This document shows, piece after piece, positions 24,219 through 37,886 of a stretch of 64,000 nt of DNA. Source of the stretch: Leptospira barantonii (lineage in GTDB: Bacteria > Spirochaetota > Leptospiria > Leptospirales > Leptospiraceae); NCBI RefSeq assembly GCF_002811925.1, contig NZ_NPDS01000006.1:1-64000 (forward strand). Reading direction: 5' to 3'. Numbering within the stretch: the stretch's first letter is position 1; each line of letters opens with the position of its first letter. A program made the position numbers and the translations under genes. The notes under the pieces were generated by a model. That model worked only from the letters and a program-made list of their open reading frames with translations, did not search any database and was not told the DNA's origin.

Positions 24219-24361
24219 TCGGATTCTAAAATAAATACGGAAGAATCATATTATAGTTTGATTGATTGTCTGACTATACAAGTTCTCGATGAGGAACTAT
24301 AATTCTATTAGAACGAGCGAAGGAAGTTTTTTAAATCCGATGCCGTTTTAAGGAAAGTTTC

Positions 24362-25993
24362 ATGTCCCAGTTTACGGCCGAAGAATTGAAAAATCGATTT
24401 CGACTTCCTGACGAAGCGATCGAAGATCTTCTTACGGAAAAATTCTTTGATACAAAAGTCGCCGGTCGTTTGCGTTTGGGAGGAGAAAGTCTTTGTGCGG
24501 TTCAACTTACCTATTTGAACGAAACTAAAAATCCGGAAAAGTTACGTAAGGAACCGAAACATAAACACAACGGAAGGTATATTTGTGAAGCTCTGAGTTT
24601 GGCCGATTGTGATTACAATGACGAAGGAATTTTCGACGGCCAAATTTTTGTATGGATTCCTTCCCTGCAAACGTTTGCGAGTTGGGACGACGAACACGAA
24701 CAATCCTATCTGTTTCCCGATACGGGTTGGAAAGATATTTCCAAAGATCCCGTTCGATATTTGTGTTCTCAGTGGGAACCGATTGAGGAAGGAAAAGACA
24801 TTTGGGATTTATATGAGTTGTGGAATGAGTTTCCTTACGTTGTCTACGCGAGCGAATTTTTTCAAGAGAGACTTTCATCCGTAAAGAAAAGTTTTGAATC
24901 CGAGGATCATCGGGAAACTGCCAGGTTGTGCGAAAAGATTTTGCTCGAAGCGGAACAACCCTTGCTTGACGTCTATTCCGTGATCTGCGGAAAGATCGAG
25001 TGTTTGTCCTATAAAAGTGTGAACGGATTTTTGTTAAACGAAGTCGAATCCTCGATCACCGATTTTGAGGTTATGATTTCGGTTGCCAAACAAGCCGACC
25101 TGAAGGCGAAAGTCTCCTCGAACCATCCCAATTGGTATCTGGAACACGCGAGACAAAGTTTTTCTGTCCTATCCTCTTCTTTGAAAGATGGAAACTTCGA
25201 GTTGTTGAAAGTTTTGATTCTCGGGTTGATCCAAAGAAACAACGAAGAAGCTCTAAACTGGATCGAAACTTTTTGCGATTCTTATCCTTCTAAGTTGAAA
25301 GATCTTTCTAAGATTTTAAATTCTTCCTCCGAACTTGGGAACGGGCAGATTCGATCCATGATCGCTTTGATCGAAGAAAGAAACGATGCTCTGAACGGGT
25401 TTCAAAATACGATCGAACGTATGAAGTCTGCGATCGCATCCGATGACTTTCATCGGTTTCATCTCGAGTTTCATAAGATCGACCAAGGCGGATACGCTTT
25501 GGATATTTATAAAAGTAATATTTTCGCCGTTATGAACGACGCTCTTCTTTCCTTGCTTAAAAAAAGAGAAATCGAATCGGGTCGGGCTTTGATTCAGGTT
25601 TATTCGAATCGTTTGGATCTGCTAAAACCTTCCTGGGGATATTTGGATCGAAAGGCGTACGAGGAATTGTTTGCGAACGCACTCTGTCTGATTCATTCGA
25701 ACGATGAGATCAATCGTAAATTTCTAAATCTTCTCGAGAAAAAATTTCTGCCCATCGTTCGAGAGAACGGCGCGGTTCGGATCGTAGCGGAAAGGCTGGC
25801 GCGAAATCTTGCGTGTATCTACACGACGATGGGGAACTTCGAGTCCGCTTATTTTTTTCTTAAACTCGCTATGGAAAGGGGAGCCAAAAAAGAGGATATC
25901 TTAAACGAAACGGACTTTGATCCGCTTCGAAGAGAGGAACGATTTTCGACCTTATTCAAAAAGTATTACCAAGAGCATTCAAATCGAAGTTAG
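24362..25993 (+). CDS. large protein of unknown function with TPR-like C-terminus
   Basis: 543 residues, soluble, no signal peptide. The first about 170 residues form a distinct, acidic domain rich in aromatic residues (CDYNDEGIFDG, WDDEHEQSYLFPDTGW, VRYLCSQWEPIEEG). The rest is helical and ends like a TPR array (ACIYTTMGNFESAYFFLKLAMERGAKKEDI, then DPLRREERFSTLF). I do not recognise the N-terminal family. A 9-bp inverted repeat lies about 60-110 nt upstream of the ATG. Confidence 0.7.
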   Translation: MSQFTAEELKNRFRLPDEAIEDLLTEKFFDTKVAGRLRLGGESLCAVQLTYLNETKNPEKLRKEPKHKHNGRYICEALSLADCDYNDEGIFDGQIFVWIPSLQTFASWDDEHEQSYLFPDTGWKDISKDPVRYLCSQWEPIEEGKDIWDLYELWNEFPYVVYASEFFQERLSSVKKSFESEDHRETARLCEKILLEAEQPLLDVYSVICGKIECLSYKSVNGFLLNEVESSITDFEVMISVAKQADLKAKVSSNHPNWYLEHARQSFSVLSSSLKDGNFELLKVLILGLIQRNNEEALNWIETFCDSYPSKLKDLSKILNSSSELGNGQIRSMIALIEERNDALNGFQNTIERMKSAIASDDFHRFHLEFHKIDQGGYALDIYKSNIFAVMNDALLSLLKKREIESGRALIQVYSNRLDLLKPSWGYLDRKAYEELFANALCLIHSNDEINRKFLNLLEKKFLPIVRENGAVRIVAERLARNLACIYTTMGNFESAYFFLKLAMERGAKKEDILNETDFDPLRREERFSTLFKKYYQEHSNRS

Positions 25994-26063
25994 GCGTCTT
26001 GTTCAAATGACTTGATTTTTAAAACAGGAATCGGTAAAATCGGAGAAAAGAGGATGAACGATT

Positions 26064-26408
26064 ATGACAACCGATGCGGCTCCAAAAACATATACAACTT
26101 TTAAGGAATTCTGGCCCTTTTACTTGGGAGAACATTCTCATCCGGTGAACCGCGGGCTTCACTTCGTGGGTACTTCGATTGCGATCGGTTGGATTTTGAC
26201 CGCAATCATCAATCTCAATCCGTATTACATTTTAGCGGCCTTGTTTTCCGGCTATTTCTTCGCTTGGATCGGGCATTTCTTCGTGGAGAAAAATCGTCCC
26301 GCAACTTTCACTTACCCTTTTAAATCCTTTATGGGCGATTGGTTGATGTATTTTTATATTCTCACCGGACAAATCGGTAAGGAACTCGACAAGATCGGTA
26401 AGAAATAA
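26064..26408 (+). CDS. DUF962/Mpo1-like membrane protein
   Basis: 114 residues with the DUF962 signature (FKEFWPFYLGEHSHPVNRGLHFVGT, then FAWIGHFFVEKNRPATF...YPFKSFMGDW). It has two or three TM helices. The conserved His residues match the Mpo1-like family, in which the yeast member is an Fe2+-dependent dioxygenase of 2-hydroxy fatty acids. Bacterial function is unproven. Confidence 0.82.
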   Translation: MTTDAAPKTYTTFKEFWPFYLGEHSHPVNRGLHFVGTSIAIGWILTAIINLNPYYILAALFSGYFFAWIGHFFVEKNRPATFTYPFKSFMGDWLMYFYILTGQIGKELDKIGKK

Positions 26409-26549
26409 TCCTAAAAAGACAATCCGGATTTCGATTGGATTCTATTTCGTTGAAGAATCTTTTAAGCGATAGAATATTCAAAGTTTATAAAATTCTGATA
26501 TTCAGATTGTCTTTGCGAACCTGAATTCCCCGGTGAGCCGTTTCCAATT

Positions 26550-26864
26550 GTGAAGCCAACCCATCCGATATTCGATTATCTAAAATTCTCCACAACTTCC
26601 TTATGCGTCGCTTGCATTCTGCGAATCTTTTCGAAATCATCTCCTGAATTTCAAGATCCGATGTTTTTAAACGTTTCCCTTTTTTTACTCTATTTCGGAA
26701 CGTTCTTTTTGATCGGCTTGCTACCTACGACGATCTTATTGATTCTTATCCGTCTTTTTTTCCGGGAATCTAAATATTATCCGTGGATCGGATTTGCAAC
26801 ATTTGTGGCCGTTCATTCTCTCGTTATCGAAGGTATGACCGTGCTTGCGGCGAGCTTCGACTGA
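26550..26864 (+). CDS. small membrane protein, unknown
   Basis: 104 residues from a GTG start, with three hydrophobic segments (TTSLCVACILRIF, LFLLYFGTFFLIGLLPTTILLILI, and FATFVAVHSLVIEGMTVLAA). No family recognised. Its stop TGA is directly followed by the ATG of the next gene, so the two are probably translated together. Confidence 0.6.
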   Translation: MKPTHPIFDYLKFSTTSLCVACILRIFSKSSPEFQDPMFLNVSLFLLYFGTFFLIGLLPTTILLILIRLFFRESKYYPWIGFATFVAVHSLVIEGMTVLAASFD

Positions 26865-27464
26865 ATGATGATTGAAGAGAAACTTCTATTCTCATTTCCG
26901 TTTTTAGCGATGCTCGTTTTTTGTATCGTGATCTTAGTTCGTGTTTCCGTAAAAATAAAATGGATCCTTGCGGTTGTGACCGTTCTTTTATCCGTTGTTT
27001 GGTTTTGGTATCGTCCTCAATATCTTCTTTCCCGATGGAGAATGGATTCTTTCGATGATTCGTCTCGGTCCATAGTGGCGTTCGGTTTAGGCGCTCATGC
27101 TTACGGATACGAGGAATCTTTGAGTGAGATCGTGTTTTATCGACCAATTTTGCGCGAAGTTCTTTTGAAAGATCCGAATCCAAAAGTAAGAATTCGGGCG
27201 GCGCTTTTTCTCGGTTATTCCAAAAACGAATCGGATCGGGAAACGTTGATGTACGCCTTGGACGATTCGCAGTTTGGAGTTCGACTTGCCGCTTCCTTGG
27301 CTTTGCTACCGAAAGAATTCATGTGGTCTTCGGAAAATTTTTTGGCTTACGGGAAATTTTGTCTTTTGATGAAACAGGACGAGAATTGTGATCCTGATGA
27401 AAAAACAATTTTGGCATTTGTAGATTTAATGCGAAGTCGAATGCTCGGAGTTAAAACTCGCTAG
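26865..27464 (+). CDS. membrane protein with HEAT-like repeats
   Basis: 199 residues: two TM helices at about 8-26 and 33-47, then a soluble part with HEAT-repeat character (DPNPKVRIRAALFLGYSKNESD, DDSQFGVRLAASLALLPKEF). Such repeats usually mediate protein contacts. The start ATG immediately follows the previous stop codon. Function unknown. Confidence 0.68.
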   Translation: MMIEEKLLFSFPFLAMLVFCIVILVRVSVKIKWILAVVTVLLSVVWFWYRPQYLLSRWRMDSFDDSSRSIVAFGLGAHAYGYEESLSEIVFYRPILREVLLKDPNPKVRIRAALFLGYSKNESDRETLMYALDDSQFGVRLAASLALLPKEFMWSSENFLAYGKFCLLMKQDENCDPDEKTILAFVDLMRSRMLGVKTR

Positions 27465-27493
27465 CCCGCCTCTAAGGAAAGGTGGACCAGGAT

Positions 27494-27649
27494 TTTGTCG
27501 CAGTTCCTACGATTTTATACTGATAGACAAAGGCGGCCCCCGCCCGAATTTGGGTGGCGGTGGTGGGCCTTGTGGGAAATTTCGGATAACTTCCCTTTAT
27601 CAGAAAATTCTAATATTCTCAATCAAAAAACCAAGATTTTGTCGGAACA
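27494..27649 (+). repeat. dispersed ~160-nt element, copy A (degenerate)
   Basis: Left end TTGTCGCAGTTCCTACGA. A GC-rich hairpin near 27533-27570 follows (GGCCCCCGCCC opposite GGGTGGCGGTGGTGGGCC), then TATCAGAAAATTC at 27598-27610, shared exactly with copy B. The right end, TTTTGTCGGAACA, is degenerate. It fills most of the gene-free stretch between the HEAT protein gene and the next gene. Same order of parts as copies B (39290) and C (59291). Confidence 0.72.
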
Positions 27650-27728
27650 TTTCCGTTTTTTGGGTTCAAACTTACGTTTTAGAAATGTTACGTATTCGAG
27701 TAGAATTTCAAATTTCTAAAACAAAATC

Positions 27729-28214
27729 ATGAGCGTTTCTATTTTTCTATTTTGTAAAAAGAATCCCCGCGTTGAACCCAAAGACATCGAGGAATTTTTG
27801 GAAGAGGGATCCTATTGGGAACCCGATCCGAAATACAAACGGAATCCGTCCTCGTCGGGTTCCTTTGATCTGGAAATCCATTATAAACCGAAAAAGAAAC
27901 CGTTTATCGTTTCGTTTTATCCGGACAAACACGAGATTTTTACGGAAACAAAACGGGAAATTTTAGAGGTCCTAGACGGGGAACCCGTAAGCGCACCCGT
28001 AAAGAAAGTTTTGGATCAAGTTCTTAAATCCGTTCAGATGTTCGTTGTGGAAGTCGATCCCGTCAGTATAAAAGAGGAGGATTGGCGGGTCGTCGATTCT
28101 TTGGAAGCGCATCTCGCAAAAAAATCCGACGCTTTGATATATTCTTCGGGAGAATTTTTCGAAGTTAAGAATCTGATTCGGAAAGTTTATTCCCTTCAAA
28201 ACGGTTCGTATTGA
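27729..28214 (+). CDS. hypothetical protein
   Basis: 161 residues, soluble, mixed charge. The N-terminus MSVSIFLFCKKNP may be a short strand rather than a signal peptide. Motifs such as SYWEPDPKYK and RKVYSLQNGSY are not familiar to me. It may belong to a group of Leptospira proteins of immunity or housekeeping type; no function is claimed. Preceded by repeat copy A. Confidence 0.62.
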   Translation: MSVSIFLFCKKNPRVEPKDIEEFLEEGSYWEPDPKYKRNPSSSGSFDLEIHYKPKKKPFIVSFYPDKHEIFTETKREILEVLDGEPVSAPVKKVLDQVLKSVQMFVVEVDPVSIKEEDWRVVDSLEAHLAKKSDALIYSSGEFFEVKNLIRKVYSLQNGSY

Positions 28215-28308
28215 GGGAGATGTGCGTTGCTCTCTGTGGATCGCATTTCTTTGCTTCGCAAAGGCTGTCGCTTCGCTTTAGCTTAATTTGCTTCCTATGG
28301 GGTGCAAA

Positions 28309-29646
<1,338 letters not shown>

Positions 29647-29777
29647 AGGGTTAGGATAGAAATTTACGGATCTCAGATCAATTCTTTCCGAGAAGTCGGG
29701 GTCGTTTTGAAAAAAATTCTTTCATAAATAAGGGATGCGGACATTCTTTTCGCAAATCTCGGGGAGAATGATTCGTT

Positions 29778-30437
29778 ATGGCTGAAAAAGTTGCCTTAGT
29801 CGCGGGAGCGACTGGGCTCATCGGGAAATATCTTTTGGAAGAATTAAAGTCTTCCGGCAATTATAGTAAAGTGTATGCATTGGTTCGAAAGCCGGGGAGC
29901 GTTCAAGGTGCGGACGAAATCGTCTCCGATTATGACACGTTATCCGCTTCTTCCATTCCGAAAGGAATTACGGACGTCTTCTGCAGTTTGGGAACCACGA
30001 TCTCCAAGGCGGGTAGTCAGGAGAATTTCAAAAAAGTGGATTACGAATATGTGTTGAAGATCGCGAAGTTGACCAAAGAAAAAGGCGCGCGATCCTTTCT
30101 TGTCGTCACGGCACTCGGCGCCGACGTGAAGTCGTTCGTGTTTTACAATCGGGTCAAGGGTGAAGTCGAAAGAGACTTGGAAGGAATCGGTTTTCCTTTT
30201 CTCGGAATTTTTAGACCTTCTCTTCTCGAAGGGGAAAGAGAAGAGGCCCGAACCGGTGAAGCGGTTGGTCAATTTTTTGCAAAAATCATAAATCCGTTTT
30301 TACTCGGTGGAACGAGAAAATACAGATCGATCCACGGAAGAACGGTTGCGAAAGCTATGATTTCCATCGCACAAAAAGAACCGGCCGGAGTTCGTATTTT
30401 AGAATCAGACCGGATCGAATCCGTTGGCGGAAATTGA
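29778..30437 (+). CDS. NAD(P)-binding oxidoreductase (atypical SDR, HTATIP2-like)
   Basis: 219 residues with N-terminal nucleotide-binding motif GATGLIG and the pattern CSLGTT...FKKVDYEYV...LVVTALGAD...YNRVKGEVE...IFRPSLLEG, typical of HTATIP2/YbjT-like atypical short-chain reductases. YNRVK takes the place of YxxxK. The substrate is unknown. The 3' end overlaps the convergent SpoIIE gene by 33 nt. Confidence 0.85.
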   Translation: MAEKVALVAGATGLIGKYLLEELKSSGNYSKVYALVRKPGSVQGADEIVSDYDTLSASSIPKGITDVFCSLGTTISKAGSQENFKKVDYEYVLKIAKLTKEKGARSFLVVTALGADVKSFVFYNRVKGEVERDLEGIGFPFLGIFRPSLLEGEREEARTGEAVGQFFAKIINPFLLGGTRKYRSIHGRTVAKAMISIAQKEPAGVRILESDRIESVGGN

Positions 30438-32723
30438 TTTTTCTTTCTTTAAGGATTCGGTAAGATCGGATAACCCTTTCGAATCCGGATCCGCGCTTTT
30501 CGCAAAGGAAAGAATTTTCTCGGACTTGGAAATGTTTCCTACCTTCAGATACAGTTCCGCGAGTTGAACGAGGTTGGACGGATGTCCCGGGTTTCGAAGA
30601 CGAATTCTTTCCGCCATGTCGATCGCCTTGCCGAGTTCTTGATTCTTCTTAAAACAATACGATGCGAGATAAATCATATCGGTGTCACCCGGATAATCCT
30701 CTATGTATTCGTTTAAAATGGAAGCCGCGTTTTTATAATCCTTATTTCTAAAATGAAGTCGGATTAAATCCCTTCGTATTTCAGCCGAGTCCGGATGTAT
30801 TTTTAAAGCGTCTTCCAAAGAGGAAATCGCGGAATCGAAATTCTTTTCCTTAACGAACGTCTTTGCCTTTCTCAAAAGATCCAGAGATTCTTTTCGGATC
30901 GCCCTGGATACGGAGGTTTCGTTTTCTTTATAAGAAAGTCGTAATAAAGAAAAATCGTCCGTGAGTTTTCCCTTGGTGAGAATGGATTCATAGATACTTT
31001 CCAGTTTTCCTTTTCCATTCTCCACATGTTTTAAAAATAAGGATTCGTCCTCGTTTATGACTCGATGACCGTTCTCCGAATCGATTTCTATATCGTCTCT
31101 TCCGTCCGAACCTAAGATGAGAACGTCGCCCGTCTTCAACTGAAACGTGCGGATCTGAAACGCCTCGTCGGAAAATGGGGTTCCTAATTTGCGGAACAGT
31201 CCCGATTTCTCGATGAACTCCGCGTTTCCGTCCCTGTAAAGAACGGACCAAGGATGTTCGGCGTTTATGTAATATACGAGTCCGGTTTTGTCGTCGATCA
31301 ATCCCATCACAAGGGAAACGAGCATGGAACAATCGAAACCTTCGAAAAGTCTATGCAATTCTAAGAATGCGTTTTTGAGCCAACGTTCCGCGTAGAGTTG
31401 TTTTACGGATTCGACCACGACCGTTCTTTCCAAGATCGATTGAACCGCCGCGCCCAAAACGAGAGCTCCTCCCGCTCCTTGTAACGATTTTCCCATCGCG
31501 TCCGCGTTTAAAAAAACCGTATAATCACGGTTTCGTAAAGAAACGCTTTTCGCGATACAAATATCGCCGCCGATATCGTTTTCCTTTCCGTGAAAGACGA
31601 ATGTTTTCTTTTGCTTCATTAGAAAATCTACATGTACTTTATCGCCGTTGGATTTGTTCAGGCTTAAGGGTTGGATCAAAAGAGAAGTGAGAAAGTAATC
31701 CCCGTCCTGTTGCGATTTGAGTTTTTCCACAACGTCCAGCGAGTTTCTAAGTTCGGAAGTTTTTTCGTCCACGAGTTGTTGCAGATTGTCGCGGATCTTT
31801 CCGACCTCGGACGCCGCCTTTTCGAAATTCTCCGCAAAACGAATGAACTCCCTATCGATGGAAAGAAGGGGAAGGGAACCAGTTCCGCCTAACGCGAGAT
31901 TTTTTGCGGAAAGGTTGATCTGATCCAAGGTGAGATTGATCGATTGAAAATACAAAAACGTCAAAAGGGAACTTTCCAAAAACGTCATAAAGATAAAAAC
32001 GCCGATCGTGATCGGAGTGGAATTCCCGAAGGAGATAAAAACGGAAAGAATCGTGAGAGAAAGAAGAATCAGGGTTAAAAGAAAAACGAACTTTCCTTTT
32101 AAGCTAAGAATTCCGTGTTCCTTATTGATTCGTACGTTTTTTTTGGCGAGAATGATCTTGATCTCAACGCGTTTCGGTCCCGTGAAATAATCGGTTATGA
32201 TATATGAAAAACCGCAATATACAAAAACCGCAACGCTCCAACCCAGAAATATATAGATCAATTCCCAAGCGGGTTTTTTGCTCAGGAAGTGCGTAATCAA
32301 AACGCTTAGAAAAACGAAACTCGCATAACCCAAAGACGCGAGCATATTGTGTTTGGGGAGTTGGATCAAAAAACGTAAAAGTGATTCGAGTTCCAGCGTG
32401 TTCTTGTGACGTAAGGTTACGTTCGGGTGGATGAACGTATTGATTTTTTGAATCGATCGTTCGATTCCGGGAGAAGAAATTTTTGCCAAAAGTCCGTATT
32501 GAATGCTGTGTCCGATCGAAGCGGTGAATGTAGTAACGATAAAAACGAAAAAGACTTCTTTATGATTCTCCGCCGTAAAATCCGGAATCACGGAAGAACC
32601 GAAAATATACGCGTAAAACGCACCGAAATACGCTCCGGTTAATGCGAACACCGCGACGGCAAACGTATAAGATACTTTTTTATAAATCAGTTCAAAAAGA
32701 AAGTCGAACGTTTTGTAAACCAT
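30405..32723 (-). CDS. membrane SpoIIE-family phosphatase with TPR repeats
   Basis: 772 residues. The N-terminus has about six TM helices (to about 265), then a HAMP-like linker and coiled coil (about 265-345). A SpoIIE/PP2C-type Ser/Thr phosphatase domain spans about 365-600 (GGDICIAKSV, FLNADAMGKSLQGAGGALVLG, LKTGDVLILGSDGRDD), with metal-binding Asp residues retained. The C-terminal 160 residues are TPR repeats. It probably dephosphorylates an anti-sigma-antagonist in a partner-switching pathway; no such partner is next to it. Confidence 0.88.
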   Translation of the reverse strand: MVYKTFDFLFELIYKKVSYTFAVAVFALTGAYFGAFYAYIFGSSVIPDFTAENHKEVFFVFIVTTFTASIGHSIQYGLLAKISSPGIERSIQKINTFIHPNVTLRHKNTLELESLLRFLIQLPKHNMLASLGYASFVFLSVLITHFLSKKPAWELIYIFLGWSVAVFVYCGFSYIITDYFTGPKRVEIKIILAKKNVRINKEHGILSLKGKFVFLLTLILLSLTILSVFISFGNSTPITIGVFIFMTFLESSLLTFLYFQSINLTLDQINLSAKNLALGGTGSLPLLSIDREFIRFAENFEKAASEVGKIRDNLQQLVDEKTSELRNSLDVVEKLKSQQDGDYFLTSLLIQPLSLNKSNGDKVHVDFLMKQKKTFVFHGKENDIGGDICIAKSVSLRNRDYTVFLNADAMGKSLQGAGGALVLGAAVQSILERTVVVESVKQLYAERWLKNAFLELHRLFEGFDCSMLVSLVMGLIDDKTGLVYYINAEHPWSVLYRDGNAEFIEKSGLFRKLGTPFSDEAFQIRTFQLKTGDVLILGSDGRDDIEIDSENGHRVINEDESLFLKHVENGKGKLESIYESILTKGKLTDDFSLLRLSYKENETSVSRAIRKESLDLLRKAKTFVKEKNFDSAISSLEDALKIHPDSAEIRRDLIRLHFRNKDYKNAASILNEYIEDYPGDTDMIYLASYCFKKNQELGKAIDMAERIRLRNPGHPSNLVQLAELYLKVGNISKSEKILSFAKSADPDSKGLSDLTESLKKEKSISANGFDPV

Positions 32724-32929
32724 TGTTCATTTTATCCGAATCGAAATGGGTTTGTAGCAACGATCCAACACGGATGCGATTTGTTTCCAACTTCTTTTTA
32801 AAAGAAATTGAGCTTAGGAAATAAAAAAATGAGACGATCGAACGGAGTGAATCCTTCGAAAGCAAGGTTTTGATTTTTGGGAATTTACGAAAAAAGAAGC
32901 TGAAACGGGAAACGCGCACGGCCCGAAAG

Positions 32930-32967
32930 AGTTCTCCGAATCCGAAAAGGATCGAATTCGGAGAACT
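32930..32967. terminator. 12-bp stem hairpin after the acyl-CoA dehydrogenase gene
   Basis: AGTTCTCCGAAT and ATTCGGAGAACT form a perfect 12-bp stem with a 14-nt loop, 23 nt beyond the acyl-CoA dehydrogenase stop. The T run is on the plus side (TTTT), and none follows on the minus side, so termination of the minus-strand gene is plausible but not certain. Confidence 0.5.
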
Positions 32968-32989
32968 TTTATCGAACGTTTATAGGATC

Positions 32990-34750
<1,761 letters not shown>

Positions 34751-34777
34751 TTCAATTCCTTTGTGAACTTTTGTTCA

Positions 34778-35031
34778 GGTTGTTTTAGTTTCTTAACCAC
34801 AGAGAACGCGCGTAGAATCCGTGAAAACCGAAATTCTTCGTATCGAACAGCGTTTAGACGAACGGTTCCGATTTCCGAGATCTTCCATTCTCAGGAGAAT
34901 GGAAATAGAAAACCCTCGTCGTGTTCGTTGTTTGGAAACTAGGTTTCGATTTTATCCTATAAAATAGGGACTTTGCAAGTAGAATCAACCGGATTTAGAA
35001 GGGGAAAAATTCTTCGGAAGGAAATGGAAAT
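34778..35031. other. gene-free stretch between acyl-CoA dehydrogenase and lipL32
   Basis: About 340 nt without a gene separate the two coding regions. Apart from the inverted repeat at 34764-34777 and the lipL32 terminator at 35032-35057, I see no ORF of coding quality and no recognisable RNA here. It should contain the promoter of the acyl-CoA dehydrogenase gene. Confidence 0.5.
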
Positions 35032-35057
35032 AAAAAAGCCACCTTTCGGTGGCTTTT
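35032..35057 (-). terminator. lipL32 terminator
   Basis: AAAAGCCACC-TTTC-GGTGGCTTTT, a perfect 10-bp stem with T runs on both strands, 33 nt after the lipL32 stop. A strong rho-independent terminator, as expected for a very highly expressed gene. Confidence 0.9.
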
Positions 35058-35089
35058 CACCTTAATGAACTGTTTAAGCTCTAAGTAGA

Positions 35090-35925
<836 letters not shown>

Positions 35926-35947
35926 GAAAATCACGGTATGGATTCAC

Positions 35948-35980
<33 letters not shown>

Positions 35981-36131
35981 TGCCTGAAAGTGGGCGTTTT
36001 GAGTTCTATTTGATAAATAGGGAGTGAGATTGAGCATGAATTTTCGTCGTTTGTTCCCAAGCCCGAATGGCTCTTCATTTTGGCCTGAGAATTTTTTCAA
36101 AGAAGAATCGATCCGATTCTTACCAGGAAAC

Positions 36132-36530
36132 TTATTTTTTCTGAAAAAACCGCTTCAACCAATCGAGCAGATCTAAAATCCAAGCAAAGATTCTCCCAAA
36201 GATGGTTGTGTATGAATATCGTTTCAAGAGCTCTTGGACTCGATCCTGTTCCTCGGAAGTAAATTCTAAACGAATATTGTTTTCCTCGGCTTCCATCTGA
36301 ACTCTTTCTTTTTTATTCCGAATATCCACGATCCGAACATCCACGTATTCCCAACCGAGAATCTTTACACTTTCGAGTCTTCTTTCTCCGGAGATCAAGG
36401 TGTTGTCTAGATCGATCAAGATAGGATGCAAAAGCCCCAGTTTCTGTATGGATTCTTTGAGAGGGCGGAGATCCCCGAGATCTTTGCGGATGCGATTCTT
36501 AACTTTGATGTCCGAAACTCGAATTTTCAT
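36132..36530 (-). CDS. solo ParB-like nuclease-domain protein with hydrophobic C-terminus
   Basis: 132 residues. Residues 1-100 are a ParB/Spo0J N-terminal-like domain (VSDIKVKNRIRKDLGDL, LKESIQKLGLLHPILID, TLISGERRLES with the GERR box), a fold that binds CTP in true ParB proteins. The helix-turn-helix and dimerisation domains are missing. The C-terminus (FGRIFAWILDLLDWLKRFFQKK) is aromatic and amphipathic and may associate with membrane. Chromosome partition is not implied. It lies between lipL32 and metK, opposite to metK. Confidence 0.8.
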   Translation of the reverse strand: MKIRVSDIKVKNRIRKDLGDLRPLKESIQKLGLLHPILIDLDNTLISGERRLESVKILGWEYVDVRIVDIRNKKERVQMEAEENNIRLEFTSEEQDRVQELLKRYSYTTIFGRIFAWILDLLDWLKRFFQKK

Positions 36531-36718
36531 TGTTTATCAAAAATATTCGGCGGGTCTCTGCTTCAATTCAATTCTGATCTAAATCGTTCAATTTGTTCTA
36601 GAACCCGCAGGGAACATAGTTTGGATCTTCTTGACACTGAAGGAATCCGCAGGTTTTTGGGATCAGAGCGGGTTTCCTTTGGACCTTCCCGTCAATTTTC
36701 ACCCATCAGGAAGAACAG

Positions 36719-37879
<1,161 letters not shown>

Positions 37880-37886
37880 GATAAGA

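Noticed and set aside
27465..27728. Short frames in the gap before the 161-residue gene as possible small genes
   Set aside because: They lie within repeat copy A, lack ribosome-binding sites and show no codon signal.
28215..28308. Possible tRNA or small RNA in the gap before the adenylate cyclase gene
   Set aside because: Several short complementary stretches exist (for example around TTTGCTTCGCAAA), but there is no cloverleaf and no clear promoter-terminator pair.
36531..36718. A possible SAM riboswitch ahead of metK
   Set aside because: I looked for SAM-I/SAM-II style stems and conserved loops and saw no convincing set. Only ordinary GC-containing stretches are present.
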